A program made the position numbers and the translations under genes. Positions 14,940 to 22,835 of a DNA stretch of 26,372 nt are shown here, piece after piece. Origin of the DNA: UBA2330 sp035443185 (lineage in GTDB: Bacteria; Bacteroidota; Ignavibacteria; Tepidaquicellales; Tepidaquicellaceae). Within the stretch, counting starts at the first letter, position 1, and every line of letters begins with the position of its first letter. Location of the stretch: contig DAORRV010000046.1 of the NCBI GenBank assembly GCA_035443185.1, positions 1 through 26,372 of the forward strand, given 5' to 3'. The notes under the pieces are model-generated. The model saw nothing but the letters and a program-made list of their open reading frames with translations, had not been told where the DNA came from and did not search any database.

Positions 14940-17249
14940 TTAAAAATAATTAAACACCCAATTCAAAAACTGATCTCCCTGATATCTCTGTGAAAAGAAA
15001 ACCTGTAATCCGTTCCTCATTAATAATCTGTAAATATCTGTAGTAGAAAGCTGTACTATTTTTTCATAATCTGAATCCGGGAACATTGCGATCACCGTCC
15101 CTAAATTATAACTTTTTGATATTTCTCTGACAGCTTTTTGTAAAGGTTTTCTCTTTACTGTAATTATAGTATCAGCCCGTGAATCCTTTCCGGCTATAAC
15201 AGTATCTTCATCTTCGTCCGGAGGTGGAATATATAAACTGTCGGATTTGTAAACAATAAGATCACTTTTATATTTATTGTCAATTACTCTTACATCAATT
15301 TTATAAACGCCTCCTTCAAAAGGAGAACTTTTATACTTCTTTGAATAATTTAAAATTGCAAAAGGTTTTAATACAACAATATTCTTAATGTTGTTTTCTT
15401 CGATCATTTCAACAACATTCCTGTCCGAAAATATCCTGTAATATGTAGAATAAACGACAGAATCAGATTCAGGATTTCTCACGTCTATTGCAGTATAATA
15501 TCTTTCATACTCCATCTCAGCATAATCCAGACTGTCAATAATATTTGGATCCACGGCACCCCAGTTTAAAATTACTGTCTGCGGATTCAGACCGAAATTT
15601 GTATTGTCTATAGTATAATTCTTTAGTGCCAGTAATTGATTAAAATTGATCACATCAGGATTTTCTTTAAGCTGTATAATATTATTAGGCAGCAATGATA
15701 ATGAAGTATTCTGCAGATCATTTTCTTTTTCCTCCAGATAAAAAAGTTTATAATCTCCAATGTGTTCGTTTTTATAACTGAGCTTTTTAAGCTTATCTGA
15801 ATAACTGTCGCTTTTTACAATTGCAAGTTTGATGTTATTTTTCTCTAAATATTTTTTTAGTTCGAGAAGATTTAGATCCTCTTCAGAAGAAACTTTTTTA
15901 TCTTTCTTACTTTTTCTCTCACTTATAACTGCAGTTGGAATGTCCCCCAGAATAAATTTTGACGGATCATTTGACAATGCCTGAACTGCAAACACATCAA
16001 AGTATCCCTGTACTTCTTCGAAATAAATTTTTCCTTTATCTCCGAAATATCCTTCCTGATCAAATTCACGAATGAGTTTGCCGACTTCAAAAGTATCCTC
16101 TCTGAATGGCTGTGGATAATAAAAACTCCATATCACATTTATCACGATCACAATTACAGCAAAGATCACAGTTAAAAATTTTTTAAATTCAAATGACTGG
16201 CTGACAGCATATGGAATAAAGAACAAAGCATTGATCACAATATATCTCGAGATCATATTTGTACCGCCTGTTCCGAGAATCCCCTGTAGTATCAGAAGTG
16301 ATAGTTCGAGCAGATTGAATAGTAAAAATATTTTTACAGCAGGAATTCCCGGACTTTTTAAAACATCGAATATACATTTTAAAGAAAAGAATGTTGTGAT
16401 CGGTGCAATGAAGAAAATGAAAGTAGGATATTGAACAAGCCTTTGAAAAAAGCCTGCAGTATTAAATGTTTTAAAGATCTTCGTCGTCTCTTCGGCAAAG
16501 AAAAAAACATTTTGATGATCGACATAATTCTGAACAAGCCACCATACAATAGTAAAAAAAGAGATCAGTGATATCAGAAAATTCCCGATGATAGCTTTTG
16601 TTAATTTTTTTTCTTTTAGAATATCTATCAGCACAAGTAAAATAAATACAGCACTGAAGAGCCATCCTTCATAGCGGAATACATTTGAGAATGCAAACAT
16701 AAGTGCAGATAAGATCAGAAATAAATTACTTCTTCCTCCGTACCGCCATTTAAGAAAATAATAAATACCTGCTGTAACAAAGCAAAAGAAAACTGATTCG
16801 GGAAGTCCTGATACGCTGAGCCAAACCTGAAAAGGAAAGAAAATAAATATCAGTGCAGATACAAAAGCAATTCTCTTATCAAAACATATTTCACATATCT
16901 TGTAAAAAAAGATTAGGTTAAAAGCTGAGAAAATTACATTAACTATGGTCGCAGCAAGAAAAAGGTCTTTGATAAATATCATCACAAATCCATTGATCCA
17001 GAAATGCGGAGTAAGCCAGACACCTGAATCTATTACCGGTCTTTGCAGCCATTCAAAAGATTTTACTGTCCGGCAGAAATCATCGGCAGACAACCAGCGG
17101 TATCCTGAATTAAGAATTATTATCTGAAAAAGTAATTTCAGAACTAAAAGAAATGTGATCTGAATAAAACTGTTTGACAGAAAGTGATTAGCAAAATTCT
17201 TTACTTTATCCTGTATGGTAATCTCTTTATTTTCAGCAGCTAACTCCAA
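14940..17249 (-). CDS. GT-C membrane glycosyltransferase (family 39-like) with large soluble C-terminal domain
   Basis: 769-residue integral membrane protein. Residues 28-46 form the first membrane segment. They are followed by the short loop GYRWLSADDFCR with the paired acidic residues Asp56-Asp57, which match the acidic motif in the first periplasmic loop of GT-C polyprenol-phosphate-sugar transferases (PMT/ArnT type). Some 8-10 hydrophobic segments extend to about residue 377. Residues 380-769 are soluble and mostly extracytoplasmic, with no recognised domain. Charged lysine-rich stretches and a D/E-rich PPPDEDEDT linker occur, and the length is well beyond a minimal GT39 protein. The start is TTG, four bases after the TAA stop of the kinase gene; no closer ATG exists. 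The likely role is transfer of a lipid-linked sugar to an envelope protein or glycan. It forms an operon with the kinase. Confidence 0.75.
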   Translation of the reverse strand: MELAAENKEITIQDKVKNFANHFLSNSFIQITFLLVLKLLFQIIILNSGYRWLSADDFCRTVKSFEWLQRPVIDSGVWLTPHFWINGFVMIFIKDLFLAATIVNVIFSAFNLIFFYKICEICFDKRIAFVSALIFIFFPFQVWLSVSGLPESVFFCFVTAGIYYFLKWRYGGRSNLFLILSALMFAFSNVFRYEGWLFSAVFILLVLIDILKEKKLTKAIIGNFLISLISFFTIVWWLVQNYVDHQNVFFFAEETTKIFKTFNTAGFFQRLVQYPTFIFFIAPITTFFSLKCIFDVLKSPGIPAVKIFLLFNLLELSLLILQGILGTGGTNMISRYIVINALFFIPYAVSQSFEFKKFLTVIFAVIVIVINVIWSFYYPQPFREDTFEVGKLIREFDQEGYFGDKGKIYFEEVQGYFDVFAVQALSNDPSKFILGDIPTAVISERKSKKDKKVSSEEDLNLLELKKYLEKNNIKLAIVKSDSYSDKLKKLSYKNEHIGDYKLFYLEEKENDLQNTSLSLLPNNIIQLKENPDVINFNQLLALKNYTIDNTNFGLNPQTVILNWGAVDPNIIDSLDYAEMEYERYYTAIDVRNPESDSVVYSTYYRIFSDRNVVEMIEENNIKNIVVLKPFAILNYSKKYKSSPFEGGVYKIDVRVIDNKYKSDLIVYKSDSLYIPPPDEDEDTVIAGKDSRADTIITVKRKPLQKAVREISKSYNLGTVIAMFPDSDYEKIVQLSTTDIYRLLMRNGLQVFFSQRYQGDQFLNWVFNYF

Positions 17250-17253
17250 ATGT

Positions 17254-18471
17254 TTAATCAGGCTTTTTATTTTGTAATTTTATTCTGAATGTCGTTCCCT
17301 TTCCAAGTGTAGAATCGATTAATAACAACTTCCCTTTGTGATAATCTTCGATGATCCTTTTTGAAAGACTTAACCCCAGACCCCATCCTCTTATCTTGGT
17401 GGAGTATCCGGGTCTGAATACATCTTTTTTAAATTTTGTATCGATACCTTTTCCGTTATCTGTTGCATCAATGATGATCTCATTATTTACATTCGAAATA
17501 TTAAATTCAATTTTCCCGTCACTTCTGTCCATTGCATCGATTGCATTCTTCATCAGATTTTCAATTACCCATTCGAAAAGATCTTTATTTATAAAAGCAT
17601 TTATTTCTCCGGGACTGTTTATTATTAATTCAACTTTCTTTTTTGTCTGACCATCTTCACTTGTAAGAGTCGGGATCCTTTTCTCAAAATAATCTGAAAC
17701 TTTTCTTATAACACTTGTCAGATTTTCATTTATAAGTTTTGGCTGTGAACCAATTTTAGAAAATCTGCCTGCGATTTTACCAAGTTTATCTACATCACTG
17801 CTGATCTCATTCGTAGTTTCAATAAGAGCAGGAGTCTGAGGTTCAATATTCTTAAGCATTTCTACCCATCCCATCAGAGACGAAAGTGGTGTGCCGAGTT
17901 GATGAGCAGTCTCTCTGGAAAGTCCTACCCAGATATTACTCTGTTCATTTTTTTTAATGTAAGAAAATCCAATGTATCCGAGAAATACAAATATAATAGC
18001 TGTAATTAATTCAAATATCGGAAGAAGTTTTAACTCTGTAACTAATCTTGACTGACCATAATGAACGTAGTTTAAAATTACTGAATCTTTATAAGAAACT
18101 ACTATCGGCGGATTGATCTCATCCATATCACGTGCGATTTTCATCAGATGATTTCTTTTTTTATCAGGGGACATGGTAGTGTCGTAATCAACATTCTTTG
18201 TAAGGATGATCTCTTTCTGTTCACGGTCTGTCGCAATAATAGGAAAATTAATCTGCGGTAGGATCTGATCAAAAATAAAACCGTATTCACCTGAAGAATT
18301 ATCATCGTTTGCAAGATACTCCATCGATTTTGCATACAGTCCGGCAATGTCCCTCTCTCTGTCCTGTATCCGCTGTGCGAGTATCTGTGTGTAGATGAGA
18401 ATGACAATTGCAATGACCACGCCGATAGTAATAAGCGCGATCTTTATATTAAATGAGCCAAATTTATTCAT
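17254..18471 (-). CDS. Membrane sensor histidine kinase
   Basis: 405-residue two-component kinase. Residues 9-31 are the first membrane helix, about 35-145 a periplasmic sensor region, and 148-171 the second helix. The H-box ETAHQLGTPLSSL has the phospho-acceptor His190. This is followed by the N-box VIENLMKNAIDAMD, G1 DNGKGI, and G2 GWGLGLSLSKRIIEDYHKGKL near the C-terminus. All elements needed for autophosphorylation are present. No response regulator gene is adjacent, so its partner is encoded elsewhere. It is the first gene of a tight minus-strand operon with the GT-C glycosyltransferase, which suggests that envelope signalling and envelope glycosylation are made together. The 60-base gap to the divergent permease gene must hold both promoters. 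Confidence 0.92.
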   Translation of the reverse strand: MNKFGSFNIKIALITIGVVIAIVILIYTQILAQRIQDRERDIAGLYAKSMEYLANDDNSSGEYGFIFDQILPQINFPIIATDREQKEIILTKNVDYDTTMSPDKKRNHLMKIARDMDEINPPIVVSYKDSVILNYVHYGQSRLVTELKLLPIFELITAIIFVFLGYIGFSYIKKNEQSNIWVGLSRETAHQLGTPLSSLMGWVEMLKNIEPQTPALIETTNEISSDVDKLGKIAGRFSKIGSQPKLINENLTSVIRKVSDYFEKRIPTLTSEDGQTKKKVELIINSPGEINAFINKDLFEWVIENLMKNAIDAMDRSDGKIEFNISNVNNEIIIDATDNGKGIDTKFKKDVFRPGYSTKIRGWGLGLSLSKRIIEDYHKGKLLLIDSTLGKGTTFRIKLQNKKPD

Positions 18472-18531
18472 TAAGCTATGAGATTCGTTTTAATATATTG
18501 TATATAATCACTTATTTAAATTTAATAATTA

Positions 18532-19524
18532 TTGTCTAAAAAATTTTTAATACTTTTAGTATTAACAGCGTCTTTGCTGGTAATGTTTTTGTATGCACTC
18601 ACACTCGGCAGCGCAGATATTTCAATATCTGAAATATTAAATATTTTTTCCTCAGGCAGCGGTACTTCAAAAGATATAATTCTGAATATAAGACTTCCCA
18701 GAATTCTGAATGCTATGATAGTTGGTGCTTCTCTATCTTGTGCAGGGCTGTTACTTCAGTCAATGCTTAGAAATAATCTTGCAGAGCCAGGTCTTCTTGG
18801 AATCTCCGCAGGTGCCGGACTCGGAGCAATACTGACTTTTATTGTACCCGTTACATTTTCATTTTTTCTCGTTACACCGGTTTCATTTATTTTTGCAATA
18901 TTCACAACTTTGATAATTTTTTATTTTGCAAAAGGATTTAAGAGCAAAAGTAATAATTTTATTTCAACCAACAAAATAATATTAACAGGTATTGCAATCA
19001 GCGCATTTATATCATCGATTAACGGACTACTGCTTCTAATGTCAGGTAGCTCAGTAATGCAGATCATTTACTGGCTGAATGGAGGTCTGTCGGGAAGAGG
19101 ATGGAATGAATTTAATCTCGGGATATTTTTTGCAGTTGCAGGTATTGCAGGTTCTGTACTCATTTCAAAAGATCTGAACATTCTAAATCTCAGTGAAGAG
19201 CTTGCAATATCACTCGGGCTCGACCTGAAAAAATTTCAAAGGATCTGCATTCTTCTATCATCTGTACTTGCTGCAACTGCCGTTTCTATTGCAGGTATAA
19301 TCAGTTTCGTTGGACTGATAGTTCCTAATTTATCAAAACTCCTTATCGGAAATGATCACAGATATGCAGTCCCTTGTTCGGTAATACTCGGTGCATTATT
19401 TTTATTAGCAGCCGATACAATCTCAAGAATGGTAATCGCACCTTCGGAAATTCCTGTGGGCATTGTAACTTCTCTGATCGGTGCGCCTGTTTTTATCTGG
19501 CTAATCTTTAAAAAAAATAAATAA
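18532..19524 (+). CDS. FecCD/BtuC-family ABC transporter permease (iron-siderophore/B12 type)
   Basis: 330 residues is the normal length for a FecCD/BtuC permease. It has about ten membrane helices and the family signature GASLSCAGLLLQSMLRNNLAEPGLLGISAGAGLGA (about residues 62-96). Downstream are ISFVGLIVPNLSKLLIGNDHR and the C-terminal EIPVGIVTSLIGAPVFIWLIFKK. Such proteins form the membrane dimer that imports ferric siderophores, haem or cobalamin. The start is TTG, supported by the basic SKK plus first hydrophobic helix, and no ATG lies nearby. Unusually, no ATPase or substrate-binding protein gene is adjacent. The stop codon overlaps the ATG of a 12-codon frame (TAATG at 19522-19526), as if a coupled partner gene once followed. 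Confidence 0.88.
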   Translation: MSKKFLILLVLTASLLVMFLYALTLGSADISISEILNIFSSGSGTSKDIILNIRLPRILNAMIVGASLSCAGLLLQSMLRNNLAEPGLLGISAGAGLGAILTFIVPVTFSFFLVTPVSFIFAIFTTLIIFYFAKGFKSKSNNFISTNKIILTGIAISAFISSINGLLLLMSGSSVMQIIYWLNGGLSGRGWNEFNLGIFFAVAGIAGSVLISKDLNILNLSEELAISLGLDLKKFQRICILLSSVLAATAVSIAGIISFVGLIVPNLSKLLIGNDHRYAVPCSVILGALFLLAADTISRMVIAPSEIPVGIVTSLIGAPVFIWLIFKKNK

Positions 19525-19594
19525 TGAAATTAAAAAAATGGTCAAATATGAAGTTTATTTGAAAACAACAGGAGAAAGTAATTCAAGTTACCAC

Positions 19595-19633
19595 AGAGTC
19601 CGTTCCCGCAGAGTCACGTACTCTTCGGACTCT
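19595..19633. repeat. Nested inverted repeat upstream of mnmE
   Basis: AGAGTCCG (19595-19602) is complementary to CGGACTCT (19626-19633). A second pair, AGAGT (19610-19614) with ACTCT (19620-19624), lies inside. No T-run follows, so this is not a classic terminator. It lies 43 bases upstream of the mnmE start and is G/C-richer than its surroundings. It could be a dispersed repeat or a 5'-UTR structure. Confidence 0.55.
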
Positions 19634-19676
19634 ACGGAAGAATGCATTTGTTAAAAGAAATAATTATTAATAAAAT

Positions 19677-21062
19677 ATGAACATAAATCTGACTGACACT
19701 ATCGCAGCAATTTCAACCGCTCCGGGCGAAGGCGGAATTTCTGTCATAAGAATTTCTGGTAAAAATTCTTTTGAGATCACTGAAAAAATATTCAGCAAAA
19801 ATAAAAATGAATTTTCTCAATTAATAATATCTGACTCAGCTTCGCACACTATTCACTTTGGTTACATTTTTAATGGAGATATTTTGGTAGACGAAGTTCT
19901 GATCTCAATTTTTAAAGATCCGAATTCTTATACTGGTGAAGATGTAATTGAAATTTCATCTCATGGAGGAAATTACATTGCACAAAAAATTTTATTACTG
20001 GTTATTAATAACGGTGCCAGACATGCCGAGCCGGGTGAATTTACAAAGCGTGCATTTCTTAACGGCAAAATGGATCTCTCGCAGGCTGAAGCAGTTGCTG
20101 ATCTGATCGGCTCTCAGACTGAAGCAGCGCATACATCTTCGATCAGGCAGCTCGAAGGTTCGTTGACCGAACTCGTGAATGAAGTGAAGGATGAAATTAT
20201 TAATGTAACATCACTGCTCGAACTCGAACTAGACTTCGCTGAAGAAGATCTTGAGTTTGTAAAAAAAGATGAAGTGCAGCATAGAGTTGAAAAGTTAATT
20301 TCCCGTTTAGAAAAAATTATTTCTTCTTATATAAAAGGCAAAGTAATCCGCGAAGGTGTCAGACTTGTGATAGCAGGTAAGCCAAACAGCGGTAAGTCTT
20401 CACTTTTTAATTATCTTCTGAAAACTAACCGTGCAATTGTCAGTGACATTGCCGGAACTACTAGGGATTTTATTGAAGAAAAGCTGATCATTAATGGTGT
20501 GCTTTTCAATCTAACTGACACGGCAGGGATCAGATCTTCAGAAGACCTGATAGAAAGCGAAGGGATCAAAAGGAGTTACAGTAAGATAGAGGAGGCAGAT
20601 CTGATATTATTTCTGAATGATTCATCTGAAAGTGAAGTAGATATTTTGAATAATATAGAGACATTTAAAAAAGACTTCGATTTAAAAAAATCGATTATGA
20701 TATTTACCAAATCGGATCTGAACAAACTTCAAAAATTTAAAGAGGGGATTCACATTTCACTTCTCAAAGATGAAACTATTGAAGATTTAAAAAAGAAAAT
20801 GCTGCATAAAATTTCAATAGAGAATGTAACCCGCCAAAAGTCAGATGAAATAATAATCACAAATCTTCGTCACAAAATCTGTCTCGAAGATGTAGTCACT
20901 TCCTTGAGCAACACACTTGTCACTTTGAATGACGGAATGACCGGCGAATTTTTATCCGTCGATCTGCGTGATGCACTCTCGCATCTCGGGGAGATCACAG
21001 GTGAGGTGACCAATGATGATATTTTAAATAACATTTTTAGAAATTTCTGTATCGGAAAGTGA
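19677..21062 (+). CDS. mnmE: tRNA modification GTPase MnmE (TrmE/ThdF)
   Basis: 461 residues, the standard full length. With MnmG it installs the (carboxymethyl)aminomethyl group on uridine 34 of certain tRNAs, using tetrahydrofolate and potassium-activated GTP hydrolysis in the cytoplasm. The N-terminal domain (TIAAISTAPGEGGISVIRISG ... SYTGEDVIEISSHGG) binds folate. The helical domain follows (RAFLNGKMDLSQAEAVADLI). The G domain shows GKPNSGKSS (234-242), GTTRD (260-264), DTAG (281-284) and TKSD (344-347). The C-terminus keeps the invariant CIGK with Cys458. The gene is complete, although a mobile element appears to begin right after it. If the element inserted by recombination in the 3' end, it restored the terminal codons. 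Confidence 0.97.
   Translation: MNINLTDTIAAISTAPGEGGISVIRISGKNSFEITEKIFSKNKNEFSQLIISDSASHTIHFGYIFNGDILVDEVLISIFKDPNSYTGEDVIEISSHGGNYIAQKILLLVINNGARHAEPGEFTKRAFLNGKMDLSQAEAVADLIGSQTEAAHTSSIRQLEGSLTELVNEVKDEIINVTSLLELELDFAEEDLEFVKKDEVQHRVEKLISRLEKIISSYIKGKVIREGVRLVIAGKPNSGKSSLFNYLLKTNRAIVSDIAGTTRDFIEEKLIINGVLFNLTDTAGIRSSEDLIESEGIKRSYSKIEEADLILFLNDSSESEVDILNNIETFKKDFDLKKSIMIFTKSDLNKLQKFKEGIHISLLKDETIEDLKKKMLHKISIENVTRQKSDEIIITNLRHKICLEDVVTSLSNTLVTLNDGMTGEFLSVDLRDALSHLGEITGEVTNDDILNNIFRNFCIGK
21040..21062 (+). other. Candidate attachment-site core at the mnmE 3' end
   Basis: The codons for the invariant FCIGK terminus and the stop (TTCTGTATCGGAAAGTGA, 21045-21062) immediately precede mobile-element genes. 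The 3' end of mnmE is the known attB of SGI1-family islands. I see no second copy of this string inside the window, so the proposed right-hand copy must lie beyond 26372. Assignment is by position and analogy, not by a visible direct repeat. Confidence 0.4.
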
Positions 21063-21170
21063 AGCATGAAAACATCTGAAAGTATATGCATATATCAGCT
21101 ATATAATACAAGTAGTTAGTGTTTTTTTGTTTTCATTCCTTTTGCATGAAATTACCTTTTTTACTAATAA

Positions 21171-21219
21171 TTTTACACCTATATTACACTTTCAAATTTA
21201 ATAAGTGTAAAAAGGGTAA
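21171..21219. repeat. GTGTAAAA-type repeats upstream of the integrase
   Basis: TTTTACAC (21171-21178) and TTACACTT (21184-21191) face AAGTGTAA (21203-21210) and GTGTAAAA (21205-21212), and a further GGGTAAAA (21213-21220) follows. These short inverted and direct repeats lie between the proposed attachment core and the integrase start. They suit arm-type integrase/excisionase sites or an autoregulatory operator. Confidence 0.45.
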
Positions 21220-21224
21220 AAGTA

Positions 21225-22364
21225 ATGAAGGTAAAATTAAATCAAAGAAAATTAAAGGATGGTAAGCTCAGTCTATATTTGGAATATTATCTTGGGTATT
21301 CGAAGGATAAAGCCGGTAAAATTAGACATAATAGAAAAAAAGAAAATCTTGAGCTTTACTTGCTCGAGAGTCCAAAGAATACAAAGGAAAAACAAAGCAA
21401 TAAAGATATTCAAATGCTGGCAGAAAAAATCCTAACAAAAAGACAAGCGGAGATCAATGCGGGAAAACATGGTTTCAGTGATGACTCAAAATCTAAAATA
21501 AATCTTGTTGAATATTATTCCAAACTCACTGAAAACAGAAAACAAAGTAAAGGTAATTACGGAAACTGGGATGCAAGTTTGAAACATCTTATAAAATTTT
21601 GTGATCCCGACACAACAACATTCAAAGAAGTAGATGAGGTCTTTGTAAAAAGATTCAAAGATTTTTTGTTGAAGGAACCCTTGGTGAGAGAAACGGATAC
21701 TCTTTCTATAAATTCAGCTCATTCATATTTTAATAAATTTAAAGCTTGTTTAAACCAAGCCTTCCAGGATAAAATCATAAATGAAAATCCTGCTACAAGA
21801 ATAAAAGGAATAAAACCGGAAACCACAGAAAGAGAATATTTAACATTTGATGAGATCCAAAAAATTGCAAAAATCGAATGCAGATATGATGTTTTAAAAA
21901 GGGCTTTCCTTTTTTCATGTATAACAGGTCTCAGGTGGTCAGATATTAATAAGCTAAAATGGTCAGAGGTGCAAGACTTTAACAGTGGGTACAGAATCAC
22001 TTTCACTCAAAAGAAAACAAAGGGATTAGAATATCTTGACATTTCACAGCAGGCAAGAGATATCTTAGGTGAAGAAGGTCTGCCGGAAGAGCGGGTATTT
22101 AAGGGTTTAAAGTACAGTTCATATGTAAATCTTGAATTGCAAAAATGGTGCATGAAAGCCGGCATAACAAAAAATATTACTTTTCATTGTGCAAGGCACA
22201 CTTTTGCTACACTTCAGTTAACATTAGGAACGGATATTTTTACAGTTTCAAAATTACTTGGTCACAAAGATCTAAAGACAACTCAGGTATATTCAAACAT
22301 AATCGATCAAAAAAAGATAGATGCGATAAATAAGATTCCGGAAATTAATATTTTTAATAAATAG
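21225..22364 (+). CDS. Tyrosine site-specific recombinase (integrase)
   Basis: 379-residue tyrosine recombinase of the Bacteroidota integrative-element type. Residues 1-85 form an N-terminal arm-binding-like region (KLNQRKLKDGKLSLYLEYYLG). Residues about 90-195 form the SAM-like core-binding domain (VEYYSKLTENRKQ ... INENPATRIKGIK). Residues about 200-370 form the catalytic domain. The catalytic set is visible: Arg237 in TGLRWSDI, Lys near 265 in the beta-hairpin, His321 and Arg324 in HCARHTF, His347 in LGHKD, and nucleophile Tyr356 in TTQVYSNI. It appears active. The start ATG is preceded by AAAGGG ten bases upstream. It lies 163 bases downstream of mnmE and reads away from it, and presumably catalyses integration at the mnmE 3' end. 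Confidence 0.94.
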   Translation: MKVKLNQRKLKDGKLSLYLEYYLGYSKDKAGKIRHNRKKENLELYLLESPKNTKEKQSNKDIQMLAEKILTKRQAEINAGKHGFSDDSKSKINLVEYYSKLTENRKQSKGNYGNWDASLKHLIKFCDPDTTTFKEVDEVFVKRFKDFLLKEPLVRETDTLSINSAHSYFNKFKACLNQAFQDKIINENPATRIKGIKPETTEREYLTFDEIQKIAKIECRYDVLKRAFLFSCITGLRWSDINKLKWSEVQDFNSGYRITFTQKKTKGLEYLDISQQARDILGEEGLPEERVFKGLKYSSYVNLELQKWCMKAGITKNITFHCARHTFATLQLTLGTDIFTVSKLLGHKDLKTTQVYSNIIDQKKIDAINKIPEINIFNK

Positions 22365-22386
22365 AATTTCCGGATTCATATTTTTT
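22337..22386 (+). terminator. Probable intrinsic terminator of the integrase gene
   Basis: TCCGGAAATT (22337-22346, inside the last integrase codons) pairs with AATTTCCGGA (22365-22374) across an 18-base AT-rich loop. A TATTTTTTG tract follows (22379-22387). It separates the convergent integrase and excisionase-like genes. Confidence 0.6.
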
Positions 22387-22424
22387 GTCGAATATAAACC
22401 TGGTTTTTTAAAATATCAAGAACT

Positions 22425-22715
22425 TTATATATTATTTCCTTTTAAATATTTGTCAGCTGCTTGTTCTAACTCATCATCAGAGTTAATTCTGTTTTTAAAA
22501 ATCCAATTATCTAAATCTCGTTTAGAAAAATATATCATTTTGCCTCCTGGTTTATAGAAGGGTATTTTCTTTTTGTGAGTGGATTTATATAAATATGAAC
22601 TAGAAACGTTTAAGTATTTGCATGCTTCTTTAAATGTCATTGGTTGCTCCTGCTGTTCAGTCAGGATTTTTTCTATGTTGCTTAATTTTGTTTCAATTGT
22701 TTTTGGATTACTCAT
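22425..22715 (-). CDS. Excisionase-like helix-turn-helix DNA-binding protein
   Basis: 96-residue protein. Residues 1-22 are a short, probably coiled N-terminus (KTIETKLSNIEKILTEQQE). Residues about 25-75 are a MerR/excisionase-type winged helix (HTH_17): MTFKEACKYLNVSSSYLYK, then a wing IPFYKPGGKMIYFSKRDLDNWI. This wording is characteristic of the small proteins adjacent to integrases in Bacteroidota mobile elements, where they act as recombination directionality factors or element regulators. It converges on the integrase with a 60-base gap and lies 120 bases after the GHKL ATPase gene on the same strand. It could therefore be read through from the cargo operon or have its own promoter in that gap. 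Confidence 0.88.
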   Translation of the reverse strand: MSNPKTIETKLSNIEKILTEQQEQPMTFKEACKYLNVSSSYLYKSTHKKKIPFYKPGGKMIYFSKRDLDNWIFKNRINSDDELEQAADKYLKGNNI

Positions 22716-22835
22716 GATTTTATTTTTAAATAATTCTTAATATTTTTTGAAAACGGATTCCCGGCATATTTGTAATATTTGTTAAATAACCGAAAAACTC
22801 TTTACTGTAAATCTTATACCATAATTTTAGCAATT

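Noticed and set aside
21063..21224. Possible tRNA gene as the integration target
   Set aside because: No cloverleaf, T-loop consensus or CCA-preceding acceptor stem could be found between mnmE and the integrase. The mnmE end is the better candidate site.
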